Shown: in pieces, positions 10,649 to 22,365 of the stretch | How the letters are laid out: each line of letters opens with the position of its first letter | How positions within the stretch are numbered: position 1 is the stretch's first letter | Assembly: GCA_025399215.1 (NCBI GenBank) | Contig: MU621110.1 | Span: 1 to 64,000, forward strand | Source of the DNA: Globomyces pollinis-pini | Taxonomy: Eukaryota; Chytridiomycota; Chytridiomycetes; Rhizophydiales; Globomycetaceae | Direction of reading: 5' to 3' | Length of the DNA stretch: 64,000 nt | Notes under the pieces: generated by a model | What the model saw: only the letters and a program-made list of their open reading frames with translations | What the model was told of the DNA's origin: nothing | Databases searched by the model: none | Made by a program: the position numbers and the translations under genes

Positions 10649-13600
10649 ATGTCTGTGGATGATTTTTCGACTGCCATAGCAATAGCAATGGATCCTTCAG
10701 TCAGTAGTGCTGCAAAGCAGCAAGCTATAGATTTCTGCAATCAGGTTAAACTTAGGGATGATGTTTGGGATATTGCTATTAAAACTGTCAATTTAGAGTA
10801 ATTCTAGACCTTTAACAAATAGGTCTGTATCAAATCAAATCAAATTCTTTTGTTTTCAACTCTTGGACGATTTTATTAGAACTCGATACCATCTATTATC
10901 ACCTGTGCAAAAATCTGAATTGAAGACAAATCTATGGAATTGGTTAACCAGTCACATACACAATCCATACCCTTTCTTTTTAAAAAACAAATTATTGGTG
11001 TTGATCATATTGTTATTCAAAAATGAATATCCAAATAATTGGAATTCTTTTTTCGATGATTTGTTTTCATTGATTAGATCAGTGAATAAGGAATCCGGAT
11101 ATGAAGCGTTTTTACAGTTGTGTATTATTATAGATGAAGAGGTTGTTTGTCAGTATATTCAGAGAGATGAGAAAGATCTGGCCAGGAACACCTTGATTAA
11201 AGATGCTATGCGAATCAATGCTATACCACTAATCCTGGATATTTGGAATAATATTTTTGTCACTTTTCATAAAACTAATACTGACTTGGCAGTGTTATGT
11301 TTGAAACTGTTTGGATTATATGTGTCATGGGTAGACATAAATGCTATCCTACAAAATGGATTTATAAATGCGTTAGTTGGATCTTTTGCCAGTGAACCAT
11401 TACGTATTGCTGCGTGTGATTGTTTAAGCAATATCATATTAAAAGGAATGAAGACATCTGATAAGGTGAGATACTGTTGAAAATTGACATTAAGATTAAT
11501 CTTATTCAAGGATTGGGGATTTTTAATCTATTGGCCAGTTTAGAATCAGGATCAGATCCAGATTTTGATGAAAGTATAGCAAAATTGATAAACAATGTTG
11601 GATTGGAATGTTCACATGGATATGATGACGAAACAACAACGGACACGGACCGATACAACATTATTAACTTATTGGGTTCCTTATTCCCATTTGTAATCAA
11701 ATATTTATCACATGAATACGACGAAATCACCACTGCATTATTTCCATTCTTGGGGGCTTACTTTTTGCTTCTCAAAAGACTGCGACGATCTAATTTATCA
11801 TCTATTCCAAATGAAAATTTACGTGCATTGTTGGAAGTGCTGGCAGTGAAATTAAAGTATGATATGGAAGTAGGATATCGTGTAGGTGCAGAAGCTGGAG
11901 AAGAAGAAGCTCTTTTCATTGAAATGAGAAAGGTATGTTCCATCAATTAATCTTTCCTTAGAATATAAAATCTCATATAGAGTCTATTGCTGCGCTGGAT
12001 GGAGATCTATTTACATCCTGTATTTCTGAGGTGGTCTGTACCACTTTTAATACATTTAAGGCGACAACTGAGAGACCATTAGACTTTTCAGCAATGAACT
12101 GGGTCGATGCAGAAGTTGGACTATATCTATTATACATTTACGTGGAAGCTATACCCGGAAAAGGAACCCCTACTTATATAGATCCCAATGGCAACTTAAC
12201 AGCCTTGGGGTTAATGCTATCAACTCTGATGGAATGTGAAATTTCTAAATATCCTCATCCTTCGATTGCAAACATGTATTTTGAGATTTTACTCCGATAT
12301 TACTATTTCTTTGATCAAAGACCAGTTTATATCCCAGAAGCACTAAAGGCTTTTCTAGACGACAGGTTTGTTCCATTCATTCTTATCATATAGGGGATTG
12401 TTTAATCCAGTGAAGTCAATTCGATTGCGAGTCAATTATTTGTTTTTGAAGTTTATCAAACCGTTACGTAATGTTATGGGACAATACGTCGAAAGCATTC
12501 TATCCGCTGTCCAAGTAATATTATTGGTTATTTATAAAGTAGCAATTGTTGATTATAAAACCAAGTGAGTTAGATCGAACTGCAGGACGAGATTTTGATT
12601 CTCAGTTATTTCTTTTCGAATCTGTTGGATATTTAATATCAGTCGAATCCATTCCAGGTCAAAGGCAGAGTGAACTGCTAACGGTAAATTTTTTTCTTTA
12701 ACTAAAATATTAGATCGTTATGATGCCATCGTTGCAGAGAATCGAAGAGATCATGCAGATTGGAGAAACGCAACCATTGAATGAACTTCATATTTCTGAA
12801 TTGGGTGATTTAATATCCGCTGTTGGTGCCATCACAAAAGGTAAGGCTGAGAATGATAACCTTTAGGCTTTCCTGATTATTCAAAAGTTTCCCAAACCAA
12901 TTTTGATCCTCTGGTTTGGCGTCAACCATTTACCACAACACTTCAAGGTATCTTGATTGTGCTTTCAAAATACAATGTGTATCCGAATATTAGAGAATCG
13001 GTATCTGGGAATATTTCTAATATTTTTAGTGTAGGTTTGCATTGCAACGCATGACTGGTTGTATGGGACCTGAATTGTTGGAGTATATTCCTCAATTCTT
13101 GTCTTGTGGGCTATTGTCAAGTGAGACAGCAACCGAAGTGATTGAATTTCTCCCTTTTATTGGACTATCTGTTCATAAGTTCCAGGTAAATTTATTCATT
13201 TGTTAAATTATAAGTTATCGATACTTCCGATTTTGGTTACTGTATGGAGACCATTACGAGAGAAAATAACTTACTTTTTAACTCAACCACCTGTTGGAAC
13301 GGATTATGTAATAGAATTAGTTAGATTGCGTAAAGCGGATTTAACTCTAATTGCAACATTATTTAATTCTCAATTGGATGGTGTACTAACAGCTCCAGGT
13401 AAGACTTTATAGCATTAAACAATTAGAAAATTTGCCTGAACTGAACAACACTCTTATGTCGATTTTGGGTATGATAGATGAATATTCGGATCCAACCATT
13501 CATAAACTCATATTTTCATTATTTTCTAAAATGGTTTATTGTTGGGGAGGTGCTCAGCAAGCTGTAGATACAGCAATAGATCCATCTTCAAAGAAGGGCA

Positions 13601-13998
13601 TGGTAGGAGCAACAAAAACTGCCAAAGCCAAAGAAATACTACGTCGTTCACCTTTACCTGGATTTGATACTTTCATATTAGAGCAAATGGTTCCTAGCGC
13701 GTTTGCAATTCCAATGAATTCAAAGTTCAATTTAGCTGATGGCCTATCATTGGTAACGTTGGGGGAAATTGCAGTACTACATAAAACCATTCTTTCTGTA
13801 CTCAATCAACAATATTTGGAATTTCTACACAATTATTTACCAACTTTATCATGTCCAACAACCAGCGTTCAAGAATTCATTACTGCCGTTGATCAACTTG
13901 ATCGAAAGAAGCTATCTAAATATTTACATGTAATTTATTGTTTTTTTTTTAATAATTAGACTTTCTTTGCCAAACCATCCACTGCTAAATCAACGTAA
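10649..13998 (+). CDS. LOS1: exportin-T (tRNA export karyopherin)
   Basis: Twelve exons with introns of 25-30 nt give about 1,012 residues; family members are 960-1,100. The N-terminus carries the importin-beta-like region, then FLKNKLLVLIILLFKNEYPNN... typical of exportin-T/Los1, followed by HEAT repeats to the end. Recognisable joints include the start of exon 2 (IKFFCFQLL), DRGLFNPVKSIR at 12366-12393, LFLFESVGYLI and RFALQRM. The protein exports mature tRNAs from the nucleus with RanGTP. Exon boundaries: 10649-10797, 10823-11465, 11495-11932, 11962-12365, 12394-12514, 12543-12683, 12714-12840, 12867-13000, 13030-13185, 13215-13398, 13427-13929, 13960-13998. All joints keep phase. Confidence 0.9.
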
Positions 13999-14376
13999 AC
14001 ATAGTAATCCAAATTATAATAATAAACATAAATTGACATTGTATTAATGACAACTAGATGTGAATTGTTCAAACCAAGTATAATTGTTGTATGTTGAAGA
14101 TTAATATGATGAAAATACGTTCTCATGTTGAAATTGAAACTATTTCACCACCAAAAGGATTTTATACATTCCAGATCAATTTGATAAAGTACCCATGATT
14201 CCAATTGTTTCCAATCCTTGAACGCGTAAAAAGACAAACGAAACTCAGCAACATTCTCTCATTGATGTTTTATAAAGCATTTCATTTAACCGTTATTGAT
14301 CTACGAATGTTTGTGAAACAGTGCTGGGGTGGCTGAAGCTAAAATGGTGACTTTTTGTGTTTTGACTTTACTTTGA
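13999..14376. other. intergenic, nothing recognised
   Basis: Separates exportin-T from the Ras gene. No conserved coding or RNA signal seen. It must contain the Ras promoter. Confidence 0.5.
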
Positions 14377-15137
14377 ATGTTATATCGATTGGTTGTACTA
14401 GGAGATGGGTAAGAGTTTTTAGAATGTCAATTAAATGATGATAGTGGGGTTGGAAAGACAGCATTGACCATTCGGTTTTGTCGTTCACAATTCATTGGTA
14501 AGGTTTAAAAAAATGACTTTAATATTAGAGGTTTTGATTGAATATAGGTTTTTTTAATGATAGCAATATGATCCTACGATTGAGGATTCTTATCGAAAAC
14601 AAATCCAAGTTCATGGTACAACTTGTATCCTGGATATACTGGATACAGCTGGTCAAGAGGAATTCACATCGTATTTTGTTTTTCAATTTAACCTTTACTT
14701 TTTAGTTTAAGGGATCAATGGATTAGGGAAGGAGATGCTTTCTTGTTATTATATTCAGTTACATCAAAATCATCATTTCAATTGATTAGACAATTACTAG
14801 CTCAAATTGAACAAGTCAAAGATTCTAATCAAGTACCATTCATATTGATTGGAACAAAATGTGATCGATCTGATAGAGATGTAAAGTATGAATCAGGTCT
14901 ACAATTATCAAAAATACTGAGTAGTGCTGGTCCTTGTCACTTTCTGGAAACTTCAGCCAAAACTGGATTTAATGTAGACAAGTAATTTAATCAATTCATT
15001 GATGTATTGTAGGGCATTTTATACTGTAAATGATTTTTTTTTGTAAAGTTGATACCTAGTTGGTAAAGAGTATTATAGATAAAAAAGCAAAAATCAAGAA
15101 ACCGTTAAGTAAGTTAAAAGGCTGTCAATTTTTGTAA
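14377..15137 (+). CDS. Ras-family small GTPase with CAAX box
   Basis: Starts [16 protein letters not shown], so residues 9-16 form the G1 loop. Switch I is [13 protein letters not shown]3 is DTAGQE with the catalytic Gln present, G4 is TKCD and G5 is TSAK. The C-terminus is Lys-rich and ends in CQFL, a CAAX box whose Leu favours geranylgeranylation. About 186 residues. Exons: 14377-14408, 14445-14497, a 2-nt microexon 14529-14530, 14564-14670, 14706-14981, a 13-nt exon 15013-15025, and 15060-15137. Correct spacing between FI and YDPT needs the 2-nt exon AG. It is a plasma-membrane signalling switch. Exact subfamily (Ras versus Rap/Rheb-like) is not assigned. Confidence 0.88.
14498..14563 (+). 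other. two introns around a 2-nt microexon in the Ras gene
   Basis: Units 14498-14528 (31 nt) and 14531-14563 (33 nt) both begin GT and end AG. Only the dinucleotide AG at 14529-14530 remains between them. Including it gives the canonical length F-I-E-Q-Y-D-P-T. Leaving it out breaks the frame. Confidence 0.6.
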
Positions 15138-15473
15138 ATAGAAAATACCAAGACTTATTTAATATAATTAATTCGAATATTTACGATCACAACTACTGAA
15201 CTCAAACTAAAGATATCAAACTAAAATATAATTCATACAATCATTGAGTGACAGTGAATCTAAAAGCAGCACGAATAAATTTCAACAAACGGGTTTATAT
15301 ATTCATGTCATTAGTGGTGCTCTTTTGGCTTTAAATATTGAAATTCTATATAATTATCTACGTATCTTTTTAGTTGGATTGCCAATCGTTTCACCACTCT
15401 CGTCTGTTGTCTATAACCTATAAGATCATTTCGATAATTGTTACATCAACAGTAGTGACTTGATTAGCCAAGT
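15138..15473. other. convergent 3' region of Ras and TopBP1-like genes
   Basis: Holds both 3' flanks. Alternative last exons of the TopBP1-like gene could reach into it, since an open minus-strand frame continues to about 15422 under a different splice choice. No other gene seen. Confidence 0.4.
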
Positions 15474-17600
15474 TTTCCAATGATTTCTTTAAATTCATTG
15501 TAAAGGTGTTTTGCATATCTATAATGAATAATGTAATAGACTTTACATTTCTCATGTTTTCTGGTTTGATAATCCATATATTGATCAACCTTGGAAGTTC
15601 TATAGGAAACAGTCATTGGGTTTATAATATTTTTTGATTCAATTTTGGTATCAACAACATTTCCCTAACATGAATTGAAATATGAATTACCAATTCGAGA
15701 CACTCGTAGAGCCAATCGATAGAAACGCATGGGACACCCCATTCGAGTGCTTTGATGGTTTTCGTATTGGATGGTACTTCAGGATTACGGATGAGATGTG
15801 TATTTTTCCTTGAAAATGTTTCCGTAAATTTGGCACCTAAGTAGATTAAAACATTAAAAAATAGTTTACCCATTAATGTAGCCATACGGTTAATCCACAA
15901 ACGCTCCACATCTTGGTATCCACTTATTCCAATCACCAGGTTTTGGAAAGCTAGTTGTTCAGAGTAATTGTTGTTTACATGTCAGAGGTAAAGGTACTTT
16001 TGTAGGTTTGAATAGAATAGATTGATCAATCGGTACCAGGGAGGAAGTCTATAAAGTATCAATAAATATAGGTATGATACTTGTATGCAACGCTCAATCC
16101 AAAATTCAGTTCTAATATCATCCGTTGAAGTTATATATATTTGACTATAGGTTAGGTTGATAAAAATATACAATGGTTGTATGTAAATAATATCTTCAAT
16201 TTTTTCATCAGTTACTATATTTCCTCCATTGTTAATTATACTTTTGTACAAGACTTGCATCTAAGTCATTAATTGTAATCCGATTAAAAACCTCCGAGGT
16301 GGTAAATCCTTTTACAAAAAATTGTATATCTTGGAAAACCCCTCTAGTTTTTGCGCTTGCATTCTTAAGTAGAAGCAATCTTTCATTGTTGGCTGGTTTT
16401 GGGTCTGATGGATTTGAATCCAGTTTGGGAGGTGATTCTTGTGTAATTGGTATGATATATTTTTCTTCAGATAGACGTTGCTTTTCAATAAAACAGTCGC
16501 TTAACCATTTGTAGGATACACAAACAGTGGTTTCAGATGCCTTTTTCAATTCAATTAAATCTCTTTTCGTTAGTTTGTAAACATACTGTGAGGTTGGTGA
16601 TTCACCCGATAGAATAAAGTGTGTAACTACTCCATCACAGGTTGTCATAAAACTCCCACCTCCATCTCTGACAATCTTTCTTAGATAGACACTTAATTGC
16701 TTATCAAATCCGTTGCCCAAGAAGATTGCGAGAGTGTCTAAATAGTGATTCTCAGAATCCACAACTATATCATTAAAATATCATAGAGATACTTTGGTTT
16801 GCAGCGTTACTGGGATCTTATTAATGATTAATGAAATTATATCAGGGTACCTTGATTTGATGATGATGGATTATCGTCTTTATGGGTTAAATAAATTGCT
16901 TACTCTTATTGACACCTGGACTATCAAGCAAAGCTAATGATCAGTTATAATTTATACATGATGTTAAACTGCCTGATTGGGACTCTACGAATCAGTAACA
17001 ATAACTTTTACTTGTTTGGGAGACTAACCAAGATTTTTCAACCACTTCAATACCCCATTGTTTAGCAGCTGTTAGCTTTGCAGACGTGTTTAAAGACTTG
17101 GCAATCAAGTGTGTAGCGGTGATGGACATATTCGCTTGATAAGTTCCACCATACTTTCCAATTATTTGAACAATCTCATCCAATTCAACTATCCATAAAA
17201 TGATTTAGTTTTTGAATACCTGATTTAAATCCAGTAGTAGATATAACTAAACCAGATAATGGTTTTATTGAATAATCCCCAATGATCTTATTTTAAAAGA
17301 AGGTAAAATACCTCAGTAGCTTGTTTTAATGTTAGATTATCATTTTTGACTTTAAATAACCAATCAGGAGTTACAATAGGTATTTGTAATCGTTTAGCAG
17401 CCTACTATTAACCAGATAAGAGTACCCAATATTTTTCCGAACCAGCATTAATAGCAATTAGATGCGAGACATGATTAGTGAAGTGTCTTGATAATATTCC
17501 AATTCCATCCAGATGTCGAACAACATCCTCTTTTATATTATCAGGCAAACTGATATATTAGAGACTGATCATACCCAGTGGTGCATACTACCAAATGCAT
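15474..17600 (-). CDS. multi-BRCT checkpoint/replication protein (TopBP1/Dpb11/Rad4 type)
   Basis: About a dozen exons with introns of 24-41 nt. At least five BRCT repeats can be read: (1) from the start MHLVVCTTG to TPDWLFKV; (2) KPLSGLVISTTGF ... GGTY ... WGIEVVEKSWL; (3) LDTLAIFLGNGF ... VSYKWLSDCF; (4) FQDIQFFVKGF ... NGGNIVTDEKI ... FWIERCIQ; (5) FQNLVIGISGY ... WGVPCVSIDWLYECLEL. A Ser/Asn-rich linker lies between repeats 2 and 3. The tandem order and the KPL-x-G-x-V-I-S start of repeat 2 match Rad4/Dpb11/TopBP1, the scaffold that loads replication factors and activates the ATR checkpoint. The C-terminal end is uncertain: I give the simplest read-through to TAA at 15474. It starts 85 bp from the divergent bL36 gene. 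Confidence 0.8.
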
Positions 17601-17685
17601 CTTTAATTTTTTTTTTAATTTCCAATTGGTTTGATTTGTTTGGTTTTCTCCCTTCAATTTTTTTTTGTCTTTCAAAAACACTTTA

Positions 17686-17916
17686 ATGTTTTTCCGTTTA
17701 ACTTCTTTCATTCATCGGTCCATTGGTTTAGGACTTGCTTGGAATCCATTAATCAATCGTATCCCTACCACCAATTCAAATCGATTACTATCAAGGTCTT
17801 ACAAAGTTAAAACTTCTTTGAAAAAGAGATGCGAACATTGTTTCTTTTGTGTTAGAAAAGGTGTATTAAGAGTCATTTGCAAAGAAAATCCTCGTCATAA
17901 ACAAAAACAACGTTAA
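17686..17916 (+). CDS. RTC6: mitochondrial ribosomal protein bL36m
   Basis: 76 residues from ATG 17686 in one exon. The first 37 residues are basic and hydroxylated, as in a mitochondrial presequence. The rest is the bL36 zinc-ribbon: [10 protein letters not shown], CxxC with Cys-Phe-Phe-Cys, [14 protein letters not shown]. bL36 sits in the large mitoribosomal subunit. The ATG is preferred over an upstream TTG because the presequence then has normal length. It shares a short divergent promoter with the TopBP1-like gene. Confidence 0.93.
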   Translation: MFFRLTSFIHRSIGLGLAWNPLINRIPTTNSNRLLSRSYKVKTSLKKRCEHCFFCVRKGVLRVICKENPRHKQKQR

Positions 17917-18023
17917 TCTACTACTCACATTGTTGATTAATACTATAATATATTTCACTTATTCCTACCTTGTATATCATTCAACTGTGATTTATTAAGT
18001 CTTGTTTTTTTCACCTTTTTTAA

Positions 18024-19158
18024 ATGGAAGAGGACAATAATTGGATATTCCCGGCAAATGAACTAAAATCAATATCTGATGAAGAGAAAATAGAACGAAT
18101 TATTGGTATTCAGGTATAGTGAATGCACTGATTTGCTTACCAAAAGGTTTGTTGTTTTGAGTTAGTTTTTGATTAGATATTGATTAGGTATCTTGTTCTT
18201 TTATTTCATTATTAAAGGTATGGATTTTGTATTTTCTTAATTGGTAAAGGTATTGATGTTTATGAGATAACAGAATCAGTTCATAAATTATTTGGCAACA
18301 GATTTACAAATCCCAAATCAATTTGCAATTGCAATAGCAACTACAATATTTCATCGTTATTATCTAATGCAAGACAGTAAATCCCAATCAGAAGGAAGTG
18401 TTTGGGTAAGGATATGAATTAATTGGTAGGATATTGCTGCATCTTGTCTATTATTATCTGCAAAGGTTTTCACTCAATAATTAAAACATTTAAATAGATT
18501 ACAGAGCTTTGCATTCCTTTAAATAATGTTGCTTCTTCATGTCGAAATGCAACTCAAAAAATAGACCCAAAAAGAAATGGAACAACTATTAAACAGTATT
18601 GGAAAGATAGTTTGGTGTACTTTGAAGCTGAAGTGATATCAACAGTTTATTACGATTTGGAAATTGAGACACCCCATAAATGTTTAACAGAATACTTTAC
18701 ACAGTTTGATATGGTTACCGAGGATAAGAAATTAATCTGGGCACTTGCAAATGATAGGTATTCAGTATATTTTATCTTAGATTAGCCTTTATACAGACCT
18801 TTGTTTACGATATTTACCTAAAACAATAGCGGCAGGTCTCATTTATACAGTAATGAAGGAGCAACAAAAGCCTTTACCTAAAATTTTACCAAAGGCACTT
18901 GTAGATGAAGGTGGTTCGAGGAAGCATCAATCAAAAGTTGATTTCATTGAATTTGTAAAAGAAAGTGATACAACACTGTCAGGTAAGTTTTCAATACCAT
19001 TAATGAATAGATATCCGGAATGTAATGTGTGAATTTTATGTATTTTACAAGCAAAATATATCAAAGATTCAACTTTAGTATTTTCTCTACAACAGTTTGT
19101 GTTACAAACGCTGTACATCAATATTTTTCACACCTTGCAACAAATTATGTTTGGATAA
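18024..19158 (+). CDS. cyclin-box protein, transcriptional cyclin type (T/K/L-like)
   Basis: Exons 18024-18113, 18274-18405, 18430-18465, 18498-18757, 18786 onward. The first cyclin box reads ERIIGIQNQFINYLATDLQIPNQFAIAIATTIFHRYY, then VWDIAASCLLLSAKITE. The second contains YFEAEVISTVYYDLEIETPH and LYTDLCLRYLPKTIAAGLIY. This arrangement fits cyclins that partner CDK9/CDK12/CDK8-like kinases at RNA polymerase II. The first intron is 160 nt and consists of about five intron-like units in a row. The 3' end is ambiguous: an 11-nt exon with two normal introns would stop at 19078, one 70-nt intron gives a stop at 19158. Confidence 0.75.
18114..18273 (+). other. intron array of about five head-to-tail intron-like units in the cyclin gene
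   Basis: The cyclin box is continuous only if all 160 nt are removed. The stretch divides into GT...AG units: 18114-18146 (33 nt), 18147-18187 (41 nt; could end at 18176 leaving 11 nt that repeat TTGATTAG), 18188-18217 (30), 18218-18249 (32) and 18250-18273 (24). Neighbouring units meet as AG|GT. Confidence 0.65.
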
Positions 19159-19473
19159 TAAATCAAAGAGTGACTTATTAATGAGATGGAATTGGAAAAT
19201 AACATTTTGTAATTTATTGAGATATTGATTACCAATTACAAAATTAAACCACAGAAACAAGATGTAAATGGTAAACTGAACAGCATTGCACTTAATAAAC
19301 TAATTGAATTCTATTTGATAATCTAAAAAAAACAAAAACCACAAACACGTCATGGTGTGTGATTGCACAGACGAATGGTCGGAAGTGTTGATCTAAATCG
19401 ACTTGTCCGAACTGGGAGTATTTAAAGAACTCGTTTTGTTTTATTTTTAATTCAAGCCATCCAAAAATTTATA
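19159..19473. other. intergenic, nothing recognised
   Basis: Between the cyclin and RNR2 genes, same strand. It holds the RNR2 promoter. No RNA gene or repeat seen. Confidence 0.5.
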
Positions 19474-20585
19474 ATGGAACCAATTTTAACTCCAAACTTG
19501 AAGCGATTTGTTCTCTTTCCGTTAAGATACCCGGAAGTATGGAGAATGTATAAGAAAGCTGAAGCTTCATTTTGGGTATCAATTTTAGTATTTAAAATTT
19601 CTAGACTGTAGAAGAAGTCGATTTAGGTAAAGACAATCAAGACTGGGATGAAAAACTTAATAATGATGAACGTTTCTTTATTTCAAACATTTTGGCCTTT
19701 TTCGCTGCTTCGGATGGAATCGTATGAACTATCATTAATGTTTTAGGTAAATGAAAATCTAGTTGAAAGATTTTCGAATGAAGTTCAGGTACCAGAAGCT
19801 AGATGCTTTTATGGATTTCAAATCATGATTGAAAATATCCACTCTGAGATGTACTCTCTTTTAATAGATACCTACATTAAAGATCCAACTCAGAAAGAGC
19901 ATTTATTCGATGCTCTCGAGACTAGTAATGCTGATTCCCTAACATGTAGTTCCTTGTATCAGAAAAAAGGCTGATTGGGCAATGCGTTGGATTTCGGACG
20001 ACAATAGTAGTTTTGCCGAACGTTTGGTTGCATTTGCTGCTGTGGAAGGAATCTTCTTTTCTGGTTCCTTTGCTTCCATCTTTTGGTTAAAGAAACGTGG
20101 TTTAATGGTATGAGTGATTTTTGGTTAGTTTATCTTTATAGCCTGGTCTCACTTTCAGTAATGAACTTATTTCAAGAGATGAAGGGTTACATTGTGACTT
20201 TGCATGTTTGTTATATTCTCTTTTAGAAAACAAACTTTCTAATGATGTGATTATTGAAATTATCAAAGATGCTGTTGCTATTGAACAAGAGTTTCTTACC
20301 GAATCTTTACCTGTTGACCTCATTGGTATGAACGCTGGAATGATGAAAACTTATATTGAATTTGTTGCTGATAGATTATTGGTCGAATTGGGTGTTCCAA
20401 AGGTTTGGAATGTACAGAATCCATTTGATTTTATGGATATGATTTCATTACAAGGTAATTATTGTGCTATGCTTACCTTAGGAAAAACCAACTTTTTTGA
20501 AAAGAAAGTTGGGGAATATCAAAAGACTGGTGTGATGGGATCGCGTGAGACGTCAAAGGTATTTAGCATGGATGAAGATTTTTAA
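19474..20585 (+). CDS. RNR2: ribonucleotide reductase small subunit R2
   Basis: Five exons (19474-19575, 19605-19721, 19747-19924, 19950-20107, 20142-20585) with introns of 25-34 nt give 332 residues. Class Ia R2 hallmarks are all present: [32 protein letters not shown] (first iron ligands), [19 protein letters not shown] with the iron ligands and radical Tyr region, [10 protein letters not shown], and the [11 protein letters not shown] segment. It ends in FSMDEDF, the tail that docks on the large subunit. The protein lacks the 50-60 residue N-terminal extension common in fungal R2. The start is the only ATG in a sensible place. Confidence 0.93.
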
Positions 20586-20723
20586 GTTAATCTGTTGGTT
20601 TATATGAAAATCAACTTTAATAAATTGGTAATTGATACACTTTTTTTGGTCTAAGAACGTTTTCAATGTATCCTATTGTTCTATTGTAGACAATGTCCAC
20701 ATAATCTTTACCACATATTACCC

Positions 20724-22155
20724 ATGGAGACCAAGTAAAATACAACCAATATAACAGTAGTCATTTATTGAAAGCTCCTTCAAAGGAGTTTACCAAACGA
20801 ACAAAGAGGTAAAATACGTTAGCAGTGACGTTTTTGCTAGTTCTTCATCAGGATCATTACAAAATCAAGAGAATATTATTAGGTAATTCTAATAATTATT
20901 GAATGATCAGGGTACCAAGTAGAGAATTAGAAACCAAGTAAAATATCTAAACCAACTCATCCAAAAGTGAACCACATAAGCATCCCATTGAAGATTTCCA
21001 TTCTAATGCCAGTCTCAATTTGAAAGCTCAAAAAGCGGAATCCGCAAAGATTGATGCCTATTTAGCATCCGAGAAAAAACGATTGGATAAATTAGCTCAA
21101 GAACCTAAAATGTTAATATTAGGAAGTTCAGATTCAGGAAAATCAACCTTTTTAAAACAACTTAAAATAATGCATGGAGTTGGTTTTACAAATGAAGAGA
21201 AACAGTATGCAAAAGAACGTGTATTAGAATCTATATTATCCATATCAGAATTTTTAGTATTAAATTCAGATATAGATATTCAAAAAAAATATGATTGTAT
21301 TGTAAAATTTATAGCAATGAATTCTGGACCATTTCAAGAATTTCCAGAATCCATTCGAAATGATATTTTTAGTATGTGGAAATTACCCATCATTCAAGCA
21401 AGATATAAAGAAGTTGAACATCAATTTCCATCTTCTATGCCATAGTAAACGATATTTATTTAAAATTTTGATAGTTTCTTGGATAAAGTTGTAGAACTTG
21501 CTGATATGGGATATAAATTAAGCAATGATGGTTAATGATTATTATAATATTTAACAAAAACAATAGATTATTTAAGGATCAGGATCGTTACCAAATCAGT
21601 ATCAGAAACCATTTTTACAATCAATAATCGAATATTTCATTTCTTTGATGTTAGTGGTTTAAAACAACATCGAAAACATTGGATTCCATACTTTGATGAT
21701 TCATTATCAATTATATTTTTAGTTTCATTATCATCTTATGATGAATATTTAGTAGAAGATTCATCAATCAATAGAATGCATGATGCTTTGGATTTATTTC
21801 ATAGTACTATAAATCATCCTTTACTTTTAAAACCTTCAATGATATTATTTCTCAACAAATCCGATATTTTTCATGAAAAGGTTCCTAGAGTACCTATAAA
21901 TAAATTCTTTCCTCAATATAATGGTAATAAATGTTGATTAACAAATGATAGGTCGCGAAGAAAGTGCTAGTGAAGGTTATAAATTCTTTAGAGATTTATT
22001 CTTTTCAACAAAAAGGCCAGAGACTAAAATGCTTAATATTCATTTGACTTGTTGTACAGATACCAAAGCCATGAAAAAGATTAGTGATGGCATTGTGTAA
22101 GTTTTCATTTTGCTCAACTTATAGTCTCTCTCTATTTAATGATTATGGTATCTAA
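20724..22155 (+). CDS. divergent G-protein alpha subunit with Leu at the catalytic Gln position
   Basis: Nine exons give 398 residues, built at 20724-20734, 20758-20808, 20841-20882, 20911-20937, 20968-21444, 21475-21530, 21567-21923, 21952-22096, 22125-22155. G1 reads GSSDSGKST; the helical domain follows; the switch-I Arg and Thr are kept (LRIRIVTK). Switch II is DVSGLKQHRKHW instead of DVGGQRSERKKW, so the catalytic Gln is Leu. G4 is LNKSD and G5 is TCCTD. The last exon supplies the receptor-contact tail ending NDYGI. The long polar N-terminus has no MG start, so no myristoylation site. It is the most divergent of seven G-alpha genes here and lies apart from the cluster. Confidence 0.85.
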
Positions 22156-22365
22156 CATTTGTAAACTGTCAAAAAATAAATATTCTTCAATCTTACATAC
22201 GTATACATAGTTTATGTGTATCAACGTATTGTTATTAATTGTGCTGATGTGTTGATTCCAGACTTTAATATGATGTTTTCCCTTACCATCCGATTATCGA
22301 GTAACTCACGAATGAAGAAAAAGAAAAGAGTTTAATAAGAATAAAAAAGTCTTTATAAAAGGATT

